Of a DNA stretch of 33,127 bases, positions 6,992-14,427 are shown in pieces. Numbering within the stretch: position 1 is the stretch's first letter; the number at the start of each line of letters is the position of its first letter. A program made the translations under genes and the position numbers. The DNA is taken from the NCBI GenBank assembly GCA_021846445.1, contig JAJZWY010000008.1, positions 1-33,127 on the forward strand. The letters run 5' to 3'. Source of the stretch: a bacterium. GTDB lineage: Bacteria > Patescibacteriota > Saccharimonadia > Saccharimonadales > UBA4665. The notes below the pieces were generated by a model. The model was given only the letters and a program-made list of their open reading frames with translations, was not told the origin of the DNA and did not search any database.

Positions 6992-9199
6992 TTATATGCT
7001 TTTTACTTTGAGGTTGTCATCTTTTGTTATCTTTAACTTTTGTTTGGCAAATACAAAACCAAATGTTGATCCCTCTCCTTCTTTTGAATCAAATAAGATA
7101 GATCCACCTTCTGCAATAATAATCTTTTTTACCATAAATAAACCTAAACCAGTACCATCTGGACGATTTTTCCGGGCATTGCTTGCTCTATAGAACTTAG
7201 TAAATAAGTGATGTGCTTCTGTCCTAGGAACTCCTATTCCGTTGTCTATGACCTTAAATTCAATAGTTTGGGCTTTTTCTTCTAAGACTATGTTTATCTT
7301 TCCACCAGTCTGAGTGTAATATATGGCATTATCTATATAGTTCATTACTACTTGTCTAATCTTAGTGTTATCTAGATATAGTTTCGGAAAATTGTCTGGT
7401 TTTTGGTAAATTAAACTAATTTGTTTATTTTTGGCTGTTTCAATAAGTTGAGCCACTTCTTCTTCTACTAGATCAGCTAGATTAACTTCACTTGGCTCAA
7501 TAGCAAACTTACCTGTTTTTAGTCTAGATAGGTTCAGTAAGTCTGCTATTAGGTAAACCATCTTTTGGGATGATGAAAAGGCTTGAGCTAGCATCTTTCT
7601 TTGCAAGGAGGATATTTTACCAGCGTCTCCATCTAGAATAAGAGATATGTATCCCTTCACACTAGTTAGTGGGGTTCTTAGTTGGTGTGAGGCCATACTT
7701 ATGAAGTCATCCTTAGCTTCATCAAGTGTACGGAGTTTTTCATTTGTTTTTCGAAGCTTAGAAGTAGCCTGGTTAACTCTATCCTGAAGAGTAACGTTAA
7801 ACTGTTCAATCTCTTCATAGTGAAGAGAGTTTTGGATAGCAACAACTAGTTCTTTAGAAAATGTATCTAGAACTTGAATATCTAGAGAGCTATATTGATT
7901 ACCACTCTTCTTTGGTCCTAAGAGGAGATATCCAATACCATCTACTGACTTATTAACATTATTGGTTAATCTTACTAGAACTGAGACATCGTTCTGATTT
8001 AATAGATTCTTTAATTCACTTTGGTCATCATCAAGGTCATCGGTAACTATAACACTCTTATGAATATATGGTGTTAGGCTTCTTGTCCTAGCCACATCTT
8101 CATCTTTGAAGTTAAGATGTTCAGTTCCGAATACCCTATAGTCTGGGCCATCTTTTGATCCTAACCCAATGATACAGAACTGAGTTTTCATAACCTTTTC
8201 TATTAAACTAGCTACCTGTCTAGAGAGTCTAGATATTTCAGGAGTTGAGATTAAGATTTTATTGAGGCTATCATAGAACTCCTGAGGATCATAAGCGTCT
8301 CTATAGAAGAGCCTATTAGCAATTTTATTAAAGGCTTTTTTAATGCTAGCAAATGATAGACTAGCAATACCTGTAGCTATTGATAACAATAGCTCCACAT
8401 TAAAACTAAAATTTAACTTAAGAACAAGTTTAACAAAACTAAATATTATAAATCCATACAAAGCAGATAGTACGACTAATGATCCAAGATAAGCTAAGGA
8501 TCGAACTATAGCTAAACGTATGTCAAACATTTTATGTCTTATAATGCTAACCCCTAAGGAGATCAATAATATATTAGTAAATAATGGACCTAGCCAAATG
8601 ATTTGGTAATTTCCTAATCCAGGTAGTAACAAATTAAAAATTACTCCCATAATCGAAGCAAGCATAACTCCGTAAAAAGAATATTTGGATTGGGCTGCAT
8701 ATATACTAGTGAGATCTTTGTTTCCTCTATGCAGTACAAAAAGAGCATATGAAAAATATATTGCTATATAAGCACTATAGAAAATGTATCCTGGTTCACT
8801 GAGTAAAATTTGTTTACCCCAACTAAAGTAAACAATTCTATTAATAATGAACGAAGGATATAAAACCAGTAGAGAACTAAAAATAAGAAGTGGTGTGCAC
8901 AAGAGAATTGTTATATTCCTCTTTAAATTTTTATTTGGAAAACTTTGAGCAAAAAATAGTAAAAACAAACCTATTATCAAAGGGAAAAAATAATATACTT
9001 TAGCCCAAATTAGCGCATAATAACTATTTGTTGACCCTAAGAACCCTGCAATACCGACTGCCCAACCGGCTAATCCAATAGCTAATCCGGAAAACATTAA
9101 ATTATTAGTTTTTCGAGTATTTCTTAGCAAAATTATTAGACCAAATAATAGATTTACTAAGCCTGTAATAATTAACGCTACGATTTTTAGAGTTAACAC
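6992..9199 (-). CDS. Membrane-bound sensor histidine kinase (multi-TM, GAF-like, HisKA, HATPase)
   Basis: 735 residues. About eight or nine transmembrane helices occupy 1-285. A GAF-like soluble region spans ~300-460 and a coiled coil ~462-495. The HisKA H-box ASHQLRTPLTSVKGY places phospho-His at H505. The ATPase domain has the N-box YIDNA (621-625), G1 DNGIG (652-656), F-box LFTKFYRA, G2 DGTGLGL (681-687) and GEGSTFGF. All catalytic elements are intact. The start codon is GTG at 9199; a TATAAT touches it (9200-9205), so the exact start is uncertain, with the next Met only at residue 35. No receiver gene is adjacent; the stand-alone receivers at 2614, 13363 and 14025 are possible partners. 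Signal unknown. Confidence 0.93.
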   Translation of the reverse strand: MLTLKIVALIITGLVNLLFGLIILLRNTRKTNNLMFSGLAIGLAGWAVGIAGFLGSTNSYYALIWAKVYYFFPLIIGLFLLFFAQSFPNKNLKRNITILLCTPLLIFSSLLVLYPSFIINRIVYFSWGKQILLSEPGYIFYSAYIAIYFSYALFVLHRGNKDLTSIYAAQSKYSFYGVMLASIMGVIFNLLLPGLGNYQIIWLGPLFTNILLISLGVSIIRHKMFDIRLAIVRSLAYLGSLVVLSALYGFIIFSFVKLVLKLNFSFNVELLLSIATGIASLSFASIKKAFNKIANRLFYRDAYDPQEFYDSLNKILISTPEISRLSRQVASLIEKVMKTQFCIIGLGSKDGPDYRVFGTEHLNFKDEDVARTRSLTPYIHKSVIVTDDLDDDQSELKNLLNQNDVSVLVRLTNNVNKSVDGIGYLLLGPKKSGNQYSSLDIQVLDTFSKELVVAIQNSLHYEEIEQFNVTLQDRVNQATSKLRKTNEKLRTLDEAKDDFISMASHQLRTPLTSVKGYISLILDGDAGKISSLQRKMLAQAFSSSQKMVYLIADLLNLSRLKTGKFAIEPSEVNLADLVEEEVAQLIETAKNKQISLIYQKPDNFPKLYLDNTKIRQVVMNYIDNAIYYTQTGGKINIVLEEKAQTIEFKVIDNGIGVPRTEAHHLFTKFYRASNARKNRPDGTGLGLFMVKKIIIAEGGSILFDSKEGEGSTFGFVFAKQKLKITKDDNLKVKSI

Positions 9200-9253
9200 A
9201 TTATAAGTTTAACAATATTATTAAAAACATAATACATCGTTTTTACTTATTTT

Positions 9254-10462
9254 CTAGTATTCTTGTAGCGCACTTAATCCTAATTCTTCTACTACAGACC
9301 CAAAGTGCACCTTACTCTCTTCTACTAAATTTGGAACCTTGATGGCATATACACCATAAACACCTTCTGATGGAACTCGAATTTTTAAATTATCCAAATC
9401 AAACCCAGATAATTTAATCATATCTATTACATCTGAAATTCTTCTTTGTTGAAGTGTTGGCCACTTTACAACATTACTAAAAAATTTTTGTTGAGGTCTT
9501 TTGTCTAACATGTTTCCAAATAATATTAGGCCCCCTGGTTTAACAATATCTTTAGTTTTTCTTAATAACTCTAAACCGTATTCAGTAGGTAAGTATTCGA
9601 ATAAACCTAACAGATCAATTATATCTACGCTGTTTGGCTCTATAAAACTGGTTAATGGATCTAGTAGTAGATTCTTTAATTTTGGATCTATCTTATTTTC
9701 TAGGTTTTGTCCCCTACCAAGACAAATAGCTGTTGCAAGAGCCATTGGATCAGAGTCAACTAAGATTACTTTTGAAAAATCATGTCCGCGCGCACTTAAT
9801 TGATTCACGAGATTATATACTGGACCTGCTGCACCACAAGCTAGACTTGCACTAATTAGATCATTTTTATTATTTATGCTAGGGTCATTTTCAATATGGT
9901 CATAGGCTAATTCCATAGCAACTATTGCTCTAGTTCTAACGGATCTGCAGTCTATTACACCTGTTAAAAAATCTCTAGTTCCGACGGCTTTATTTGTTCC
10001 TCTATCGTTTTTTGCAGTAATAAAACTTTTATAAGCATTTAATATTCTCTGAGAGGACTCATCTCCTTTAGCTTCTGCAAGAATATCAGTAGCAGATTTT
10101 CCGTCAAATATTTTTTTTTCATAAATATCTGGGTCAATGCCTTGTCCCAAGAATTGATCATTTGGATTATAAATGCTGTGTAAGGCAATGGCCCGTTTTG
10201 TTAGTGGCGCCCATTTGCTAACTCCTGAATATTTTCTAAATTCATTATAGCCGTTTGGACTATTCTCTAGTTCTTCGACTTTTTTATCAATTAACATTTG
10301 TCTGTGATCATTTGGTCTTTCATGGTCATAAACATTTATGATCTCCACGTCAAGTGAAGAAGCCTTTAAAATCTCTACTTCATCAATTACTTCGGGCTTA
10401 ATGTACCTAAAGTCGATATCAATATTTAGATTTTCGTAACCTATTTTTTCTGCATTTACCAT
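9254..10462 (-). CDS. SAM-dependent class I methyltransferase, substrate unknown
   Basis: 402 residues. The N-terminal ~170 residues are of unknown type. The C-terminal half is a Rossmann methyltransferase: motif I ASLACGAAGP (205-214), the motif II acid in VDSDPMAL (235-242), SVDIIDLLGLFEYL as the motif IV region and DIVKPGGLILFGNML as motif V. It ends in a hydrophobic/charged C-terminal strand set. It probably methylates a small molecule, lipid or protein; the substrate is not visible. It is transcribed alone behind a promoter at 10591-10619 and a leader with two hairpins, the second a terminator 29 nt before the ATG. Expression may thus be controlled by attenuation. Confidence 0.85.
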   Translation of the reverse strand: MVNAEKIGYENLNIDIDFRYIKPEVIDEVEILKASSLDVEIINVYDHERPNDHRQMLIDKKVEELENSPNGYNEFRKYSGVSKWAPLTKRAIALHSIYNPNDQFLGQGIDPDIYEKKIFDGKSATDILAEAKGDESSQRILNAYKSFITAKNDRGTNKAVGTRDFLTGVIDCRSVRTRAIVAMELAYDHIENDPSINNKNDLISASLACGAAGPVYNLVNQLSARGHDFSKVILVDSDPMALATAICLGRGQNLENKIDPKLKNLLLDPLTSFIEPNSVDIIDLLGLFEYLPTEYGLELLRKTKDIVKPGGLILFGNMLDKRPQQKFFSNVVKWPTLQQRRISDVIDMIKLSGFDLDNLKIRVPSEGVYGVYAIKVPNLVEESKVHFGSVVEELGLSALQEY

Positions 10463-10490
10463 ATATTACCTATTACACTCTCTTTAAAAT

Positions 10491-10528
10491 AAAAAAACAC
10501 CCCTCTTTTGATGTAATCAATTTGGGTG
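10491..10528 (-). terminator. Intrinsic terminator/attenuator in methyltransferase leader
   Basis: Minus-strand hairpin with outer arms CACCC/GGGTG and inner TTGAT/ATCAA, followed by TTTTTTT (plus strand 10491-10497). On the plus strand it is also followed by a T-run, so it can act in both directions. It sits between the promoter (10591-10619) and the methyltransferase ATG. It may end transcripts of the ABC operon, attenuate the methyltransferase, or both. Confidence 0.75.
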
Positions 10529-10550
10529 CATTTTTTACTGATAACGATCA

Positions 10551-10579
10551 TCCTTAAAAAAACATTGTTGTTTCAAGGA
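10551..10579 (-). promoter_or_regulatory. Leader hairpin upstream of the attenuator
   Basis: Minus-strand TCCTT/AAGGA outer arms with an inner AAACA/TGTTT pair, just after the predicted transcription start. It contains an ATGTTT-TTAAGGATG element also seen in the leader of the ABC permease gene (12894-12909). A possible sensing domain of a cis-regulatory RNA; no known riboswitch class recognised. Confidence 0.45.
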
Positions 10580-10590
10580 CACTGCTTGCT

Positions 10591-10619
10591 ATATTACTAT
10601 ATTTTAAGATAAAAGTCAA
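10591..10619 (-). promoter_or_regulatory. Promoter of the methyltransferase gene
   Basis: TTGACT, 17-nt spacer, TAATAT on the minus strand. Predicted transcription start is near 10584, giving a leader of about 120 nt. Confidence 0.7.
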
Positions 10620-10659
10620 TCCCAGTTTTTGAGATTCAGGTCAGCTGGTGTTAAACTAT

Positions 10660-11373
10660 TTAAAGTAGTTCACCACTTTCAATAGTCACTTCTTTGTCTA
10701 TATAATCTTGAATTAGATCAGAATCATGAGTAACAGTAACTATAGTAGTTCCTGTTGTATCAACTATATCTCGTAAGGTTTTAAATACATTTTTTGTACC
10801 CATACTATCAATTGCACTTGTCGGCTCATCTAACAACAATAATTGAGGTTTTGAGGCTAATGCGCGAACTAAAGCTACCTTCATTTGTTCACCACCAGAC
10901 AATGAAGCTGCAGGTTGGTCTAACTTCTTTTTGTTATCCAAACCAAACTTAAATAGCAAATCTAATATGGTGGGGAAATTTGGTTCAACCCCCTTTCCTT
11001 TTAGATAAAGTTGGATATTATCCAAAACAGAATGATTACCCATAAGCATTGGGGATTGGAAACCAATACCGACATTTTGATTGATTAAATTTTTGAGACC
11101 TATACTCGGAGAAGAATAATCAATTTTTTGATTAAATATCGTAACTTCCCCTTTATCTGGTTTTTCTATACCTTGAATAATTCTTAACAAAGTTGATTTA
11201 CCCGATCCACTATGACCAGTTATAGAAGTAATAGATGATTTGTCTATATCTAAAGATATTCCTTTCAATGCCATGGACCCCATATAAGACTTATGGACAT
11301 CATTTATTTCTACTGCTTTATTTGTCCAAATATTGTATTTTCTAAAATGTTGCGGTAGCGGATTTCTTTTCAT
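10660..11373 (-). CDS. ABC transporter ATP-binding protein (LolD/MacB/FtsE type)
   Basis: 237 residues. Walker A GHSGSGKST (53-61), Q-loop near Q106, signature LSGGEQ (158-163), Walker B LLLLDEPTSAID (178-189) and H-loop VTHD (~214-217). The residue pattern and short length fit the LolD/FtsE/MacB group, which pair with FtsX-fold permeases. That agrees with the preceding gene, whose stop codon is 2 nt before this start, so translation is probably coupled. It likely energises a mechanotransmission-type system (lipoprotein or peptide handling, or cell-wall hydrolase activation) rather than import. The substrate cannot be deduced. Confidence 0.93.
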   Translation of the reverse strand: MKRNPLPQHFRKYNIWTNKAVEINDVHKSYMGSMALKGISLDIDKSSITSITGHSGSGKSTLLRIIQGIEKPDKGEVTIFNQKIDYSSPSIGLKNLINQNVGIGFQSPMLMGNHSVLDNIQLYLKGKGVEPNFPTILDLLFKFGLDNKKKLDQPAASLSGGEQMKVALVRALASKPQLLLLDEPTSAIDSMGTKNVFKTLRDIVDTTGTTIVTVTHDSDLIQDYIDKEVTIESGELL

Positions 11374-11375
11374 AT

Positions 11376-12869
11376 TTAGCTTACCCTCGTATTCTCTGCA
11401 ACATCTATGTTCTTCTTAATTCTTATTAATGGCTTTATTACACCACCAATGCATCCAATTGTTCCAACTGCTGCACCCACGGCCAGTTCTTCTAAACCAA
11501 TCCCCGCTTTAAATCCAGCTTCCAAACTATTGACTATAAATGGAGTTACTAAGGATATTGATCCTCCAACTATCGTTGCAATAACACTATCTTTTGCAGC
11601 TCTTAAAATTTCGCTTGCTCTAATTACACCGTTATTAATACCTGAAGCAGACATTGCCGCAAGTTCTCTTTTGTTTCTGGTTAATCTTCCGGCCATAGAT
11701 GCTCCCATAGCTACAAAAGCAAACAAACCAGAGAATAGTGCCAATGTGTTAGTAATTGGCTTAACATTCCCTTCCCAAAATTTTACACTATTCTTTAAAT
11801 ATTGAGACTTTGTTATAACAGTAGCCGCTTCATGATTTGTATTTGACTCATCTAAAATCTGCTTAGCCTCATTGGGGGAAGTATTAAGGACGACAGCATA
11901 ATCAGGTGCCTTGATATTTTTCTGAATACAATCTTTCATAACCTGATCAGACATTTCAACACCTTCTCTTCCAATTGCCGAAAATCCATTGATCTCACCT
12001 GTGGCAATTGCACTAACACCGTCGATACTTATATTGCTATTCAGTGGTATTCTAGCTGAACGATCAACATAAACTGGGATATTCTTACATCCTTCAGTCA
12101 CTGTCCAATAAATCTTCGACGTTTTTGGTGTTTCAAACCCGAACTCTAGAGTATTATAGGTTTCACCATTTTTTAGGGTAATCTCTCCAAGATTTTTGGT
12201 AAACGCAACTGCATTTACTCCTTTCGATTGAGCATTTTCTTCTATGTGACCTACGAGAGAAGAACTTAATTGCCCATCAAGCATAGGTTGTGCTTGAGCT
12301 GATTCAGTAATTAAAGTATCCCCTGGAATTTTATCCATTAAGGCTATTATTGGCCGTTCGGGGCCGTTCGTAACTTCATTACCCACCGATACAGAAAATG
12401 AAGCTAAAGTTACTCCAATTGCAGCAAGTATTGCTGCTCTTCCAGCGAAACTTTTTTGAAGTATTTTTTTTAAAAAAGACTCTTTATGGACTGAGTCGGA
12501 AACCATTTCTTTTGACGAAATCTTGTCAATGAAATCTAGTTTTGAATTTTTGTTAGCAAATATTTTAGTTAAGCCTATTCCTGCTAGCACAGTAGGGAAA
12601 CTTACTTCCCCAAACTTTGCTAAATAACTATCTAGACTATTCATAAATTGTTGAGCCATCGGATTAAATGGCATGCTTTTTGTAATTTCAAAATGTGATG
12701 CATCTCCCGTAAATATTGAGCCTGCCACAGCTGTTGCCCCGATAGCCATGGCAACACCTATTGCTAGTCTCTCTCTATTAGATTTACGTTGTTCACTCTC
12801 AATTGATGTACCCAATTCATCCAAGATAGGTTTATTCAAATTTGGACCATTATTGTTAATCTCATTCAT
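11376..12869 (-). CDS. FtsX-like/MacB-like ABC permease
   Basis: 497 residues. Hydrophobic helices lie at ~34-54, ~90-105 and ~147-165. A large predicted extracytoplasmic domain spans ~168-375 and includes one Cys in EGCKN and another in KDCIQKN. Three C-terminal helices follow (~382-405, ~437-457, ~465-488). The cytoplasmic loop LTRNKRELAAMSASGINNG (after the fourth helix) matches the charged RxxEIAxLxAxGxS element of FtsX-fold permeases that contacts the ATPase. The extra N-terminal hydrophobic helices are unusual for the family. First gene of a two-gene operon with the ATPase, driven by a near-perfect promoter at 12985-13013 and a ~105-nt structured leader. Confidence 0.75.
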   Translation of the reverse strand: MNEINNNGPNLNKPILDELGTSIESEQRKSNRERLAIGVAMAIGATAVAGSIFTGDASHFEITKSMPFNPMAQQFMNSLDSYLAKFGEVSFPTVLAGIGLTKIFANKNSKLDFIDKISSKEMVSDSVHKESFLKKILQKSFAGRAAILAAIGVTLASFSVSVGNEVTNGPERPIIALMDKIPGDTLITESAQAQPMLDGQLSSSLVGHIEENAQSKGVNAVAFTKNLGEITLKNGETYNTLEFGFETPKTSKIYWTVTEGCKNIPVYVDRSARIPLNSNISIDGVSAIATGEINGFSAIGREGVEMSDQVMKDCIQKNIKAPDYAVVLNTSPNEAKQILDESNTNHEAATVITKSQYLKNSVKFWEGNVKPITNTLALFSGLFAFVAMGASMAGRLTRNKRELAAMSASGINNGVIRASEILRAAKDSVIATIVGGSISLVTPFIVNSLEAGFKAGIGLEELAVGAAVGTIGCIGGVIKPLIRIKKNIDVAENTRVS

Positions 12870-12890
12870 AGAAATTTTCTCTTAAATTAA

Positions 12891-12958
12891 AAACATCCTT
12901 AAGAAACATCATAAATCTTGTTCAAATAACTACAATCGATGACTTTTTTCGGATGTTT
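12891..12958 (-). promoter_or_regulatory. Structured leader of the ABC operon
   Basis: Long-range 8-bp perfect inverted repeat AAACATCC/GGATGTTT (12891-12898 and 12951-12958) lying between promoter and start codon. The 3' arm on the minus strand runs into TTTTT. It carries the same ATGTTT-CTTAAGGATG element as the methyltransferase leader. Possibly an attenuator or binding site; no known family recognised. Confidence 0.4.
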
Positions 12959-12984
12959 GACTATAAAAGTTTTAGAACCGCTAT

Positions 12985-13013
12985 ATTGTACATTATTACT
13001 TCAATCTTGTCAA
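12985..13013 (-). promoter_or_regulatory. Promoter of the ABC permease/ATPase operon
   Basis: Minus strand TTGACA, 17-nt spacer, TACAAT: perfect -35, five of six -10 bases. Probably one of the strongest promoters in the window. Confidence 0.8.
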
Positions 13014-13337
13014 TAGTCTCAATCTCAAGTCGAGGCCGAAAAATAAGACCAGATTTCTCTAAGGTACGATAAAGACAAAATGCATGAGTAATTTCATCTA
13101 TTAGAAAGTTAATCCGTAAAGATATAAAAAATCGAGAAGCAGTACCTCCAAAAAACTAAAGCTCAGACTGAAAAAGTTCAGAGACGGGATTAAAACCTGG
13201 GTTTATACTAGCTAAGTTTGATAATAAACTTTTGTATTTAGGATAAAATCTACACCATTTTACACGATACCACTAAATCCGGTATTAAAAACGAAATAAT
13301 ATGAATCAGATTTTCGACATTTAGGTACTAAAGTCTA

Positions 13338-13346
13338 TGCTACAAT
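13338..13346 (+). promoter_or_regulatory. Extended -10 promoter of receiver gene
   Basis: TG-C-TACAAT, an extended -10 element, 16 nt before the ATG at 13363. No clear -35. The leader would be about 10 nt with no ribosome site. Confidence 0.55.
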
Positions 13347-13362
13347 TAATTCTATAAAACAT

Positions 13363-13773
13363 ATGAAAAACACATTGCCAAAGAAAATTGTTATTATTGA
13401 AGATGATCCTTCCATCAGTCAGATGTATAAATTCAAGCTGGATTTAGAAGGTTACAACGTTACCTTAGCCCATAACAGCTGGGAGGGTCTGGAGCTTATC
13501 AAGAAAATAAAACCAGATCTCGTGTTGCTAGATGTTTTAATGCCTTATGAGAGAGGCGAAGATATGCTCATAAAACTTAGAACAACACCCTATGGTAAGA
13601 ATCTTAGGGTAATGATGCTGACTAATACTGAATACCAGGACGCTTCACCCATTATTACGAAACTTGGCGTCCGGAATTATATAATTAAGGCAAATACCAC
13701 CCCAAAACAGTTGGTAAGATTGGCTAGGAAAGAATTGAACGATAAACCAGAAAAGTCTATAGCTAGAACTTAA
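13363..13773 (+). CDS. Stand-alone CheY-like response regulator receiver
   Basis: 136-residue receiver-only protein. Acidic pocket E13-D14-D15, phospho-acceptor D57 (LVLLDVLMP), switch T87 (MLTN), Lys K109 (IIKA). A short charged C-terminal tail extends past the receiver fold. It is a paralogue of the receivers at 2614 and 14025. Downstream, on the opposite strand, lies the decayed 3' end of a histidine kinase gene, suggesting that a former partner kinase was lost. Its output must be through protein contact, since there is no DNA-binding domain. Confidence 0.92.
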   Translation: MKNTLPKKIVIIEDDPSISQMYKFKLDLEGYNVTLAHNSWEGLELIKKIKPDLVLLDVLMPYERGEDMLIKLRTTPYGKNLRVMMLTNTEYQDASPIITKLGVRNYIIKANTTPKQLVRLARKELNDKPEKSIART

Positions 13774-13804
13774 TACTCAAACCTCCGACTACTTAAGTAG
13801 ATTT

Positions 13805-13935
13805 ATGATTATGCTCAGAAAGTACTACTAATTTTGTCTTACAAATGTAAAACCAGCTATTAAGCTCCACTCCCTCCAATAAACCTAAACCACTACCATC
13901 TGGACGATTTCTTCTAGAGATGTCCAAAGCACCTT
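13805..13935 (-). pseudogene. Remnant of a histidine-kinase ATPase domain
   Basis: On the minus strand this stretch reads RRNRPDGSGLGL, closely matching the G2 box RKNRPDGTGLGL of the intact kinase at 6992-9199. The nucleotide match is clear around 13879-13905. The following ~13 residues of the domain are missing, and a degraded tail (WFYICKTKL) remains. No open frame continues upstream to the H-box. A decayed paralogous kinase sitting between two receivers; edges approximate. Confidence 0.6.
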
Positions 13936-14012
13936 ATCAAAAGCACAAAAGTCGTTCCTTAATCTCTAATAATAATTTTTTGTTCCTTGTAAGAATGCGT
14001 TAATTGTCTTAG

Positions 14013-14018
14013 TATAAT
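14013..14018 (+). promoter_or_regulatory. -10 box of leaderless receiver gene
   Basis: Perfect TATAAT with 6 nt to the ATG at 14025, so the predicted transcript would begin at or within 1-2 nt of the start codon. No clear -35. Confidence 0.6.
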
Positions 14019-14024
14019 AATATT

Positions 14025-14390
14025 ATGCCCAAAATAGCGATCATTGAGGATGATCAGGCAATAAGTCAAATGTATCGGTTTAAGTTTGAAGCCGTTGGTT
14101 ACGAGGTTGGGACAGCTAATAATGGGGAGGAAGGGCTTAAACTTATTAAGACTTTGAAGCCAGATATTATTTTACTTGACTTAATGATGCCTATTATGAC
14201 CGGTGAAGAGATGCTTAAGAAGCTTAGAAATGAATCTTGGGGTAAAGATCGTAAAGTCGTAATCCTAACTAACATGGGTGAACAGGAAGTACCTGAGATT
14301 GTCCGTAATTTAGGTGTTTCTGGTATTATTATTAAGGCAGATATGACTCCTAATCAAGTTAAAAATGCAGTTCAGAAATACTTAAAGTAG
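14025..14390 (+). CDS. Stand-alone CheY-like response regulator receiver
   Basis: 121-residue receiver domain only. Acidic pocket E8-D9-D10, phospho-acceptor D52 (IILLDLMMP), switch T82 (ILTN), Lys K104 (IIKA), then DMTPNQV as in its two paralogues here. No ribosome-binding site; the TATAAT at 14013-14018 implies a leaderless message. It lies 37 nt before murD2 but a separate GATAAT box precedes that gene, so co-regulation is uncertain. Confidence 0.93.
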   Translation: MPKIAIIEDDQAISQMYRFKFEAVGYEVGTANNGEEGLKLIKTLKPDIILLDLMMPIMTGEEMLKKLRNESWGKDRKVVILTNMGEQEVPEIVRNLGVSGIIIKADMTPNQVKNAVQKYLK

Positions 14391-14427
14391 TTTACTAAAG
14401 TTCGCTTTCAATGAGATAATAGGTGTT

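Larger units (their letters stand above)
12870..13362. other. Intergenic region between divergent ABC operon and receiver gene
   Basis: Holds the ABC leader and promoter (12891-13013) and the receiver promoter (13338-13346). Between 13014 and 13337 I see only short open stretches without start codons or recognisable motifs and no convincing gene remnant. Confidence 0.6.

Noticed and set aside
9200-9205. TATAAT as promoter of the histidine kinase
   Set aside because: It abuts the GTG start with no spacing, and no start codon follows at 6-7 nt; its role in kinase expression is unclear, so it is not listed as a promoter.
13100-13230. Short open stretches rich in Lys and Arg before the second receiver gene
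   Set aside because: Each is under 25 codons, lacks a start codon and shows no family motif; not enough for a gene or remnant.
13789-13800. CTACTTAAGTAG palindrome after the receiver gene
   Set aside because: Short, A+T-rich and without a loop or T-run; not a convincing terminator or operator.
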